A stretch of DNA of 64,000 nt from contig NZ_CP101160.1 of assembly GCF_024298845.1 (NCBI RefSeq), positions 353,098 to 417,097 of the forward strand, written 5' to 3'. Shown one piece after another: positions 53,101 to 60,872 of this stretch; positions within the stretch are counted from its first letter, which is position 1, and the number at the start of each line of letters is the position of its first letter. The stretch comes from Natronosalvus amylolyticus. GTDB lineage: Archaea > Halobacteriota > Halobacteria > Halobacteriales > Natrialbaceae. The position numbers were made by a program, and so were the translations under genes. The notes below the pieces were generated by a model. That model saw only the letters and a list, made by a program, of their open reading frames with translations, had not been told where the DNA came from and searched no databases.

Positions 53101-53886
53101 TCAGATATCGACGCGAGAGAACCACAACCGACTCGCACCGACGAGAGCCGCAGTCATCACCAGTAAGATTGCGACACCCTCGAGGTTATACGTACCCTCG
53201 AGGAGAATCTCGTTGGGATCGAAGTATCGCATCGGGGCGATCACCCCGACCGCTTCGAAATCGGTGCCCACCAGCAATGACTCGAGCATGAACAGACCGA
53301 AGGTAACCCCGAGTGCAACACGCTGGGCGATACTCGCCCGATCGAACACGACCGATGCGAGCAATCCAATCCCGGCACAGACGAGTAGATACGGAATCGA
53401 GAGCAGATGAATTGCGAGGAGGTCCACGGCCGGAATCGGTTCGTCGATCCATATCGCCCCCACGTAGACCACAATCGGCGTCAGGACGTTCACCAGGGTG
53501 ATCGGTACCAGGATACTGAGGTATTTTTGCAACACCACACTCGATCGAGAGATCGGTAACGAGAGGGTGATATCCATCCGTTCACGGTCCACGTCGTCTG
53601 CGATCATACTCGAACACGCGTACGCGAAGTATAGCCCCAGGAGGATTACCCAGCCAAAGACGTATAGTTCAAATGCGAGAAATCCTTCGAGAGAAGCCAT
53701 CGTTTCGACATCGAACAGTTGCAGAATCTGTTCCGGGTACGCCTCGAGCAGTTCGTCGTCCTCGAACGCCTCACTGAACGACGGGTACGCCCAGATGACA
53801 AAAGCCGCAAGGATGGAGAGACCTATCGAGAGGTAGATTCCGCCTTTGACGCGGTTTTTGGCCTCATAAAGGGCGAGCTCAAACAT
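53101..53886 (-). CDS. ABC-2 type transporter permease
   Basis: A 261-residue membrane protein with six hydrophobic segments (for example SIGLSILAAFVIWAY, VFGWVILLGLYFAYACSS, LVPITLVNVLTPIVVYVG, and a last one ending LVMTAALVGASRLW). The cytoplasmic DDVDRERMDITLSLPISRSSVVLQKYL segment is typical of ABC-2 permeases. ATG 53886 overlaps the ATP-binding gene by 8 nt, so it is translated by coupling and forms an exporter with it. The substrate is unknown; such pairs often export drugs, lipids or peptides. The half repeat directly follows the stop. Confidence 0.85.
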   Translation of the reverse strand: MFELALYEAKNRVKGGIYLSIGLSILAAFVIWAYPSFSEAFEDDELLEAYPEQILQLFDVETMASLEGFLAFELYVFGWVILLGLYFAYACSSMIADDVDRERMDITLSLPISRSSVVLQKYLSILVPITLVNVLTPIVVYVGAIWIDEPIPAVDLLAIHLLSIPYLLVCAGIGLLASVVFDRASIAQRVALGVTFGLFMLESLLVGTDFEAVGVIAPMRYFDPNEILLEGTYNLEGVAILLVMTAALVGASRLWFSRVDI

Positions 53887-54952
53887 CGGCACCACCTCGA
53901 GGAATATCACTGGCAGTATCAGCACCACCATAGAAACGCAAGAAGACGTCCTCGAGTGGAGCTTCCTCGATCGTGCAATCGAGCAGATCGTACTCCTCGA
54001 GGAGTGAGAGTAATTCGTTCACGTCACCGGTGTACGTGAACGTGTATTCGCGGTAGGAGTTGGACTCTGTATTGGTATCCGAATCTCCGGAAGGGTTCTC
54101 AGTGTCTTGTGTTGGAGTCTCTGATTGCTCTTTTGACGAAATTGTTGGTGTTTCTGCTTGCTCTTTTGGCGGCGTTGATTCTTGGGTGGAGATTTTTCCT
54201 CGGTGTCCTTTTTCGAGATCGAACACACCCTCGAGAGATTCCTCGAAAACCGATACTGGAATCGGTGACGTTGCCACGAGACGGACGACTTTCCCACTTC
54301 TGTCGAGCAACGACTCGACCGGTTCAACGGTGACGAGCGAGCCCCCTCTAATAATCCCGACTCGGTCACAGAGGCGTCGAACTTCCCCCAGGCTGTGCGA
54401 CGAAAAGAACACCGTAAGCCCCTGTTCCTGTTCAGCCCGGAGAAACTCGGCGAATCGCTGTTTCATTAACGGATCGAGACCACCCGTCGGCTCATCGAGG
54501 ATCACCAACTCCGGGTCGTGCATGAATGCCGTGATCAACCCGAGTTTTCGAACGTTTCCATGCGAGTACTCTCGGATCGGTCGCTCGAGTGGAGGATCGA
54601 AGAGGTCGATCAGTTCGGCTTCCCGTTCGTTTCCTTTGATAGCGCCGTGTAAGTCGAGTATCTCCCAGCCTGTTGCGGTCTCGTCGAACTGGGGATCGTC
54701 CGGTAGATAGCCGATCTTTCGTTTGGCTTCGATGAGTGCCTCCTCCTCGGTACAATCAGCACCGAGCACTCGAGCACCCCCTCCCGTTGGGGAAATATAA
54801 CCCATGAGCATTCGAATCGTCGTCGTCTTCCCAGCACCGTTGGGACCGAGGTAGCCGAATATCTCGCCTGATTCGACGTCGAACGTCACATCGTCGTTCG
54901 CAACGACCTCTCCGTAATCCTTTGTGAGTCCCTCGAGTGTAATCTGAGCCAT
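53879..54952 (-). CDS. ABC transporter ATP-binding protein
   Basis: A 357-residue ATPase. It has Walker A GPNGAGKTTTIRML (about 38), a degenerate signature YSHGNVRKLGLI in place of LSGGQ, Walker B LVILDEPTGGLDPL (about 150) and the H-loop FFSSHSL. The C-terminal 100 residues contain a low-complexity insertion (PTISSKEQSETPTQ, about 265-300) before the last beta domain, with different codon use. This suggests an expanded repeat. ATG 54952 gives the usual MAQITLEGL start; ATG 54967 is in frame. It operates with the permease encoded next. Confidence 0.9.
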   Translation of the reverse strand: MAQITLEGLTKDYGEVVANDDVTFDVESGEIFGYLGPNGAGKTTTIRMLMGYISPTGGGARVLGADCTEEEALIEAKRKIGYLPDDPQFDETATGWEILDLHGAIKGNEREAELIDLFDPPLERPIREYSHGNVRKLGLITAFMHDPELVILDEPTGGLDPLMKQRFAEFLRAEQEQGLTVFFSSHSLGEVRRLCDRVGIIRGGSLVTVEPVESLLDRSGKVVRLVATSPIPVSVFEESLEGVFDLEKGHRGKISTQESTPPKEQAETPTISSKEQSETPTQDTENPSGDSDTNTESNSYREYTFTYTGDVNELLSLLEEYDLLDCTIEEAPLEDVFLRFYGGADTASDIPRGGADV

Positions 54953-55106
54953 CTCACCTAATTCCATTATTGTGAGAGCGGTTAGAATTGTGGGTCGTGT
55001 ACCACAACAGGATTTTGGTGACCAGTTGTTAGAAGATAACCTGCCTCAGGAGGTAGTAGAGATTACACATCTCCCGATCGGAAGCCACACATCACCCGGA
55101 CGGGGG

Positions 55107-55127
55107 GACCCCCGTCGCGTTTGTAAC
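55107..55127 (+). other. Outlying origin recognition box (ORB)
   Basis: GACCCCCGTCGCGTTTGTAA plus C matches the ORBs upstream of the orc1 gene but lies downstream of it. The orc1 gene is therefore flanked by binding sites on both sides. Confidence 0.6.
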
Positions 55128-55286
55128 TGAGACGGGTAAAAGTGCTAGAGTGACACACATTGTAATAGGAGGAAATCGCCATACTGGACCGTGTCAGATG
55201 ATGTTAGAGATTTAATCGATCGCCCACAGCGTTGCAAAGTCACAGCCCCCATATCAGGACTACCATATATAAAGACACGTCACTGA

Positions 55287-55345
55287 CACCGTCACAAATG
55301 TACTCACAGCCCACAAATGTACGCACACCGTCACAGATATACGCA
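55287..55345 (+). repeat. Three 19-20-bp iterons downstream of orc1
   Basis: The units CACCGTCACAAATGTACTCA, CAGCCCACAAATGTACGCA and CACCGTCACAGATATACGCA stand head to tail. A TATA-like CATATATAAAG (55264-55274) precedes them, and a 30-codon frame starting at ATG 55299 runs through them. They could be initiator-binding iterons or part of a small transcript. Confidence 0.5.
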
Positions 55346-55398
55346 CACTGTTATACCTCACAGATACCGTTGCGTTTCAATGGCTACTAGACGTGCCG

Positions 55399-56622
55399 TC
55401 AGGACGCGAGTTCCCCGAGTCGAGAGTCCTGCAACAGCACCTTTTTGACTATTTCTGGATCCTCGAGTAAGCGGTGTTTCGCGTGTGACCCCTTTCCGCG
55501 TCCACGCCCCTCTCGCTCTGATTGGATGACGTTGAGGAAGTTCTGTTCTTGCAGAATCTCCTGTACCCGACGTTCGGAAAGGCTGTCGAGATCGACTTTT
55601 CGAGCAACCTGTTGGTACTGTTTGTAGATGATTTTCGTCGGGAACTCGTCCTGAGTACTATTTTCGGTCAGGATAGTCAACGCGTAGAGGATCGCTTTAG
55701 CTTGCTGGGGCGAGCCAGCGATGAGTTCAGAGAATCGGTCAGCTTCCGTTTTCTCTTTTGCGGCTCGAACGTGGCGCTCCTTGACGTTTGCATCACCCTG
55801 TTTTTTCGCAAGCCGACCGGCGTTTCGCAAAATATCGATGGCTTTCCGTGCATCACCGTGTTCCTGAGCGGCAAGCGCAGACGTCAATGGGATCACGTCA
55901 TCGGTCACGACCCCATCGTGGAACGCGTCTTTTCGTTTGTCCAGAATATTAATAAGCTGATTCGCGTCGTAGGGCGGGAACACGAGTTCGTCACGAGAGA
56001 GACTCGACTTGACGCGTTCGGAGAGCTGGTCCGGATAGTCGATCTTGTTCGAGATTCCAATAATCCCGATCGCCGATTCGGAGATCCGACGATTTTCACC
56101 CGCGCGCGAGAGCTTTCGAAGGACCTCATCGTCCTCGAGCATGTCGATCTCATCGAGGATAACGAGCGTAACGTCCGTACACGCATCGATGCAGTTCCAG
56201 AGCCGTTTGTAATAATCACCAGTACCGAGTCCCCGGTCTGGAATACTCACACCACTCGTTTCGGGGTCGTTGATTTTCTGTCCGATGGTTTTCACGATGG
56301 AGGCTTCCGTATTTTGTTCACCACAGTCGATGAACGCATACTCGACGTCCACACCGTCGTTCGACGCCTCAGAGACCACCCGCTCGGTGACCGACCTCGA
56401 GATGAGTGACTTTCCAGTTCCGGTCTTGCCAAAGATAAAGAGATGAGAGGGTTGGCTGCCAAAAATAGCAGGGTTGAGGGCTTCAGCGACGCTTTTCATT
56501 TCGTCGTCGCGACCGACGATACGGTCCGGTCCGGGGAGGTGCGTGATCTCGAGTAATCGCTCATCGGCAAAGATGGGATCGTCGTACTGGAACAACGGAT
56601 CACGTTCGTGTGTGTTTGACAT
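55399..56622 (-). CDS. Orc1/Cdc6-family replication initiator
   Basis: A 407-residue AAA+ initiator. It has Walker A FIFGKTGTGKSLISRSVTE (about 60), Walker B VTLVILDEIDMLEDDEVL (about 148), sensor 1 IIGISNKIDYP (about 183), the sensor 2/arginine region HGDARKAIDILRNAG (about 262), and a C-terminal winged helix (SERRVQEILQEQNFLNVIQSEREGRGRGK, about 350-385) that binds origin repeats. ATG 56652 is in frame, but a TATA-like CTTTATC (56655-56661) places the start at ATG 56622, about 36 nt downstream. It loads the replicative helicase at the adjacent origin, judging from the ORBs. Confidence 0.95.
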   Translation of the reverse strand: MSNTHERDPLFQYDDPIFADERLLEITHLPGPDRIVGRDDEMKSVAEALNPAIFGSQPSHLFIFGKTGTGKSLISRSVTERVVSEASNDGVDVEYAFIDCGEQNTEASIVKTIGQKINDPETSGVSIPDRGLGTGDYYKRLWNCIDACTDVTLVILDEIDMLEDDEVLRKLSRAGENRRISESAIGIIGISNKIDYPDQLSERVKSSLSRDELVFPPYDANQLINILDKRKDAFHDGVVTDDVIPLTSALAAQEHGDARKAIDILRNAGRLAKKQGDANVKERHVRAAKEKTEADRFSELIAGSPQQAKAILYALTILTENSTQDEFPTKIIYKQYQQVARKVDLDSLSERRVQEILQEQNFLNVIQSEREGRGRGKGSHAKHRLLEDPEIVKKVLLQDSRLGELAS

Positions 56623-56671
56623 TCGATTGTTCCGGTCTTTTCCGCCTACCATGATAAAGCTATGGGAGGTG

Positions 56672-57039
56672 CCTCGCGGTTGTAAATCATCGTCAAGGCG
56701 TCTTAACGAAGGCTAAATCGAGTAATATTGGAATTATAGTACGAGGAAGTAGTTTCGCGGATGTAAAGAGAATTGAGCAGGCACACGGACACCTCCGTCG
56801 CGTTTGTAACGAGATGAGATAGGGTGGGGGAGGCGGGAATTTGGCTAGATTTATCGAAGACACACACACCTCCGTCGCGGATGTAACGGATAAAAGAGAG
56901 GGGTGGGGTGAGGAATTACCCCGATTTTCGCGATTATAGGGATTATAGGGCTGGTTTTACAAACGCGACAGAGGTGTGTTCCAATTACCTAGCCCCCCAC
57001 ACTTACACTGTTACAAACGCGACGGAGGTGTGTGTCCCC
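56672..57039. other. Replication origin: ORB repeats flanking an AT-rich core
   Basis: Full ORBs (consensus CACCTCCGTCGCGTTTGTAA) occur at 56787-56810 (+), 56861-56887 (+), 56954-56979 (-) and 57010-57039 (-). Half sites of TCGCGGNTGTAAA type occur at 56672-56687 and 56755-56767. The inverted pairs point at each other across 56895-56950, which contains TCGCGATTATAGG and a repeated GATTATAGG, a likely unwinding element, together with runs of G. The position, directly upstream of orc1, is the normal archaeal arrangement. The half sites near the orc1 promoter suggest autoregulation. Confidence 0.9.
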
Positions 57040-57408
57040 TACTGCTCCAATCGTGTTACACTGTCTCGTTTGGGCGACGTGAATCACCTCGAGATCCACT
57101 AATTACATCCAATATCACCCTCACCCACCCACTGGTTCCGCAGTTAGCATATCATAACTGTAGAATTCTAACCCACATAGGATGATGCAGTTGTTTGTCT
57201 CTCTAACAGCGGAAGTAGTGGGTGGGTCTTTCAGTACCCGTCTTTCTAGACTACTAGTATAGTACTAGAACTAGATAGAACTTGCAGATAGTAGTGTTAT
57301 ACTAAGTAGTGTTTCAATAGCCAGTAACTTCCGTTCCAATAGCTTAGCCAAGACACTCCGTTATCAACACACTTCGACCAGCAGCCTTCACCTCCCTAGC
57401 CTTCCCGA
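57040..57408. other. Noncoding stretch, CTAG/TAGT-rich
   Basis: No gene is seen. CTAG, otherwise rare here, recurs in 57240-57310 (TTCTAGACTACTAGTATAG and neighbours). GGAAGTAGTGGGTGGGTC (57210-57227) resembles GGAAATAGTGGGGTGGGTGG at 40156-40175. Confidence 0.4.
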
Positions 57409-57777
57409 TCACTTTCCCTCATTAACCGGTGCGATATACTCGTTCTTCCAGGAATTGCCGTCACGCCACTGCCAATAGTAGTAGTGGTACCCAGGCTTCG
57501 TTTCCTTGATCGTGATATAGGACCCACTCGTCGGAACGTCTTTGTAGTCGTCTGGGTCAGTCGAAATGTTTCGTTCGTGTAGCTCCTCGAGTGACTCCGG
57601 ATCGACTGCTTCTTTCTTCCGCTCTATCTCATGCTGGTCTCGTTTCCACCCCGCAAGCTCGACGGCGTACGCCGCAACCTTCTCGAGACTTTCTGGCGAC
57701 TGTTTCTCGAGCGGGTCCAGTACGTAGGCTGGAAGATCCGGCGCATTTGGTTTCGATCGGCGCTCGTCTCTGCCCAT
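57409..57777 (-). CDS. Haloarchaeal hypothetical protein (122 aa) near origin
   Basis: An acidic protein with a helical first half (QSPESLEKVAAYAVELAGWKRD) and a beta C-terminus rich in aromatic residues (SGSYITIKETKPGYHYYYWQWRDGNSWKNEYIAPV). This ending is common in small haloarchaeal proteins of plasmids and accessory regions, as I recall; its function is unknown. ATG 57777 is leaderless by the TATA-like TTTAAAA (57800-57806). Its promoter is flanked by a perfect 12-bp inverted repeat, so it is under tight control. Confidence 0.75.
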   Translation of the reverse strand: MGRDERRSKPNAPDLPAYVLDPLEKQSPESLEKVAAYAVELAGWKRDQHEIERKKEAVDPESLEELHERNISTDPDDYKDVPTSGSYITIKETKPGYHYYYWQWRDGNSWKNEYIAPVNEGK

Positions 57778-57819
57778 AGTTACCCCACAACCTGATAACA
57801 TTTTAAATGTGGGGTAACT
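57778..57819. promoter_or_regulatory. Inverted-repeat operator flanking the TATA box
   Basis: AGTTACCCCACA (57778-57789) and TGTGGGGTAACT (57808-57819) are perfect 12-bp inverted arms 18 bp apart. The TATA box lies between them, and one arm abuts the start codon at 57777. This is the geometry of a repressor site. Confidence 0.75.
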
Positions 57820-57923
57820 AATAATCCAACCATCATCCAATCTGAACCTCGAATCTCCCACACCGTTCTTCTCACTCCTCGCATCCATATTCGCCTTCCA
57901 CAACAGTTCACCCAGTCACCTCT

Positions 57924-60872
57924 CTAACTGTTCTGTACTTTCGAGGCCAGTTCAACGAGTTGTTCCTTCGAAAGCGGGTCGATTTCGACTCGAGTCCCAT
58001 CTCTGGTGTAATATATCGAGGCGGACACCGATCGATCGCTGAACCAGTCCTCGAGAACGTGGTAGTACACACTGAGTTGGATCCGGTATTCTGACTCCGC
58101 ACGACGGGTACGATCAGTCTTGAAATCGATGATTTCGACTGTTGCAGCGGTCACGTGTACCAGATCGATGATTCCGGACAGGGTTACGCGAGTTTCATCT
58201 TCCTCGAGTGGCAAGTACGCGCGTTCTTCGACACGTACTGTACCGGCTAGCGAATCGAGCAAGGCTTTGACGTGTCTCTCGTCGGCATTTTCGGGCGAAA
58301 CGTCCCTCCCTAGCGCGTAATCTTCGGCGAATTCGTGTACGCGCGAACCGAATTCCGTTCCCCGTCCGACATCCGCTGTTTCATCCGCAAAAGCGTCTTC
58401 TCGAACATCGTCTACAGAGACGTCCTCGTAGACACTGTCGTCCATGAGCGAATGTGGCGAGTAGCCAGCGGGTCCTATTGGTTCGGGTACATCGACAGTG
58501 AGCGGTGAATCGCCTCCATCATCAGGTTCGACGACAGAAACCGACGGCTCGAGTGGTTCGATGTCGACAGGCAACGACTCGAGGAAGGTGTTCGGATCGT
58601 CACCGGCGGCAAACAATAGATGATCTTTCGCTCGGGTCATCGCCACGTAGAGCAACCGACGCTCCTCGTCGTATTCGGTCGGTTGACACTGTCGAAGGAC
58701 GTCCGTTCGCCAGTTGTCGTAAATATGTGGAGCGCCGTTGGCGTCGCTGTACCGTTTTCGTTGGCGAACGCCTGTCGTCTCAGTGTACGTGATCGTCCTA
58801 TCACTCCCGCCGGATGGCGGGAATTTGTGACTGTTCATATTTCCGAGGATGACGATGGGATGTTCGAGGCCCTTGACAGCGTGAATCGTCTGTACGGTAA
58901 CTGCGTTCGAACCGGCCGTCGTTTGAACTTCCTGCGTATAGCCGTTTTCGATACCCTGCTCGATGATTCGGACGAGGTCGCCGCGGGTCATCGTCGTCGA
59001 ACGATGAATCGACTGGACAGTCGTCAGGACGACATCCGCAGTTGCGGTGTCGTATCCATAGCGGCCGAATACCCGGCGAATGACGCCGGCCAGGGTATCG
59101 ACGGCTGCCAGTTCGTCCCGAAAAGACAGCATCGCCGAGGGATATTCTTCGCGTTCGAGCATCCAGTCGATTTCGTCGAGCGTATAGCCAGCTCGTTCGA
59201 GAACGACTGCCCATCCCCGTTCGGCCCGCGAGTCGAGGATTCGTAACCAGGCCAACAGGAGTTTCGCCTGGTCGGTTCGGAAAATCTCGACTCCGCCTTC
59301 GTACGCCATCGGGAAGTCATAGATTTGCGCTGTCTCGAGCAAGTCGCGACCGAAATCACGTGTTCGCGTGAGGACCGCGATGTCTTCGTATGTCGGTGGC
59401 CGGAGTTCGCCATCGACTTCGATGGCGTAGGCTTCGTTCCCAACGATGGTCTGAATCTTCGTGAGAATCGCCTCGTGTTCGTCGGGATGCTGGAACGCCT
59501 CGATGTGTGAGTGGTCGTGTTTGGTGTTCGAAACCAGTGAGACGACACGCTCGAGAACCGATTCCGCGTCGATCGATTCACGACTGCTGCCCGGTGTGAC
59601 GAGTGCGTGTTCGGCAAAGTCGAGAATCGACTGCGTCGATCGATAGTTCTGTTCGAGTTCGATCGTCGTGATTGGCTCGAGCGGGAATGATACTCTATCG
59701 ACGTCAGTTACTCTATCAGCGTCAGTGTTTAACTCGGCTGCAAATCGTTGCAGGCGGTGTTCGAACTCGGTGATGTTCTCGATCGCCGCATACTGGAACG
59801 AGTAGATGCTCTGTTTCCAATCGCCGACTACACAGAGGTTGTCCGTTCCGGCGAGCAAGAGGGCGAGTTTGAACTGGATCTCACTCGAGTCCTGAAACTC
59901 GTCGATCATGACGTACTCGAACTCGAGCGTCTCACGGAGGTCACCGTCCTCACAACAGCATACGAACGCAAACAACTGGAGAAATGAGAAGTTGAGATAG
60001 TTGCGACCAAGGGCGAACTCGAGGTATTCGACGTACACGTCGTGGATGAAGTCGATGAGATGGCTCCGATCACTATCGAATGCCCGTGAGGCGACCCATT
60101 CAGGAACGGTTTTGGAACCGTAGTCTCCGCGGAGTTCGCCCCGGTCCGGGGCGTCCGGAAGATAACACTTGTTTCGCCCATACCGACCGAGGCGTGACCG
60201 AAGGACGGATTGTTTGTTGCCGTCGTTTCGTGGTCGATTCACGCCCGAAAACTCCTCCATGAAGGCCGAAAAATCGCCCTCGAGTGCGTCTCGACCGTCC
60301 CGATACCAGCCATCGGCGGTCGGAAAGATCCCTTTCGACGCGAGTGTTTTGACCAGCCCTAATAGCGTCGTCGTCGTGGAAAGAGAGCGGAATACGTCGG
60401 CGTATTTGGGGTGGTCGTCACTGAAGCGGGTGATGAACTCCCGGAAGTACTCGCGTTCGACCATGTCGTTCTCGAGGATCTGTGTCGAACCAGTGATTGC
60501 GCCCTCGAGGCCGAGGAACGAGGGTGCGTGAAAGCCGTGTTGTTCCAGGATATCATTACACAGGCTGTGAAATGTCTGAATCGGTGCGTCGTTGAGCGCT
60601 CGCATGTCGTAGTCACAGTTGGCGACGATACGATCTTTCATCTCCGTCGCGGCGTTTCGCGTAAACGTAATCAACAGGACGTCCTCGGGTTCGATGTCGT
60701 CCTGGGCGACGATATTTGCATACCGACGTGTCACGGCGAATGTCTTCCCGGTTCCAGCACCTGCATCCACCAGGTACAGGCCATCGGTCTGTTCGATAAG
60801 GGCTCGCTGTGTCTCGTTCGGGCTTGGGGCGGTTGTCGATTCAGCCCCGGATTCGTCGTTCGATCGACTCAT
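57924..60872 (-). CDS. AddA/RecB-like UvrD-family helicase-nuclease
   Basis: A 982-residue protein. It has SF1A helicase motifs I (VDAGAGTGKTFAVTRR, about 40), Ia (LLITFTRNAATEMKDR), II (YVMIDEFQDSSEIQ), III (VVGDWKQSIYSF), V (VQTIHAVKGLEHP) and VI (RLLYVAMTRAKDHL). The C-terminus is a PD-(D/E)XK nuclease (GSRVHEFAED, GIIDLVHV, EIIDFKTD, YRIQLSVYYHVL). With the next protein it forms an AddAB-type double-strand-end resection complex that feeds recombinational repair. It overlaps the upstream AddB-like gene by 4 nt. It lies next to an origin, where broken forks are common. Confidence 0.9.
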   Translation of the reverse strand: MSRSNDESGAESTTAPSPNETQRALIEQTDGLYLVDAGAGTGKTFAVTRRYANIVAQDDIEPEDVLLITFTRNAATEMKDRIVANCDYDMRALNDAPIQTFHSLCNDILEQHGFHAPSFLGLEGAITGSTQILENDMVEREYFREFITRFSDDHPKYADVFRSLSTTTTLLGLVKTLASKGIFPTADGWYRDGRDALEGDFSAFMEEFSGVNRPRNDGNKQSVLRSRLGRYGRNKCYLPDAPDRGELRGDYGSKTVPEWVASRAFDSDRSHLIDFIHDVYVEYLEFALGRNYLNFSFLQLFAFVCCCEDGDLRETLEFEYVMIDEFQDSSEIQFKLALLLAGTDNLCVVGDWKQSIYSFQYAAIENITEFEHRLQRFAAELNTDADRVTDVDRVSFPLEPITTIELEQNYRSTQSILDFAEHALVTPGSSRESIDAESVLERVVSLVSNTKHDHSHIEAFQHPDEHEAILTKIQTIVGNEAYAIEVDGELRPPTYEDIAVLTRTRDFGRDLLETAQIYDFPMAYEGGVEIFRTDQAKLLLAWLRILDSRAERGWAVVLERAGYTLDEIDWMLEREEYPSAMLSFRDELAAVDTLAGVIRRVFGRYGYDTATADVVLTTVQSIHRSTTMTRGDLVRIIEQGIENGYTQEVQTTAGSNAVTVQTIHAVKGLEHPIVILGNMNSHKFPPSGGSDRTITYTETTGVRQRKRYSDANGAPHIYDNWRTDVLRQCQPTEYDEERRLLYVAMTRAKDHLLFAAGDDPNTFLESLPVDIEPLEPSVSVVEPDDGGDSPLTVDVPEPIGPAGYSPHSLMDDSVYEDVSVDDVREDAFADETADVGRGTEFGSRVHEFAEDYALGRDVSPENADERHVKALLDSLAGTVRVEERAYLPLEEDETRVTLSGIIDLVHVTAATVEIIDFKTDRTRRAESEYRIQLSVYYHVLEDWFSDRSVSASIYYTRDGTRVEIDPLSKEQLVELASKVQNS

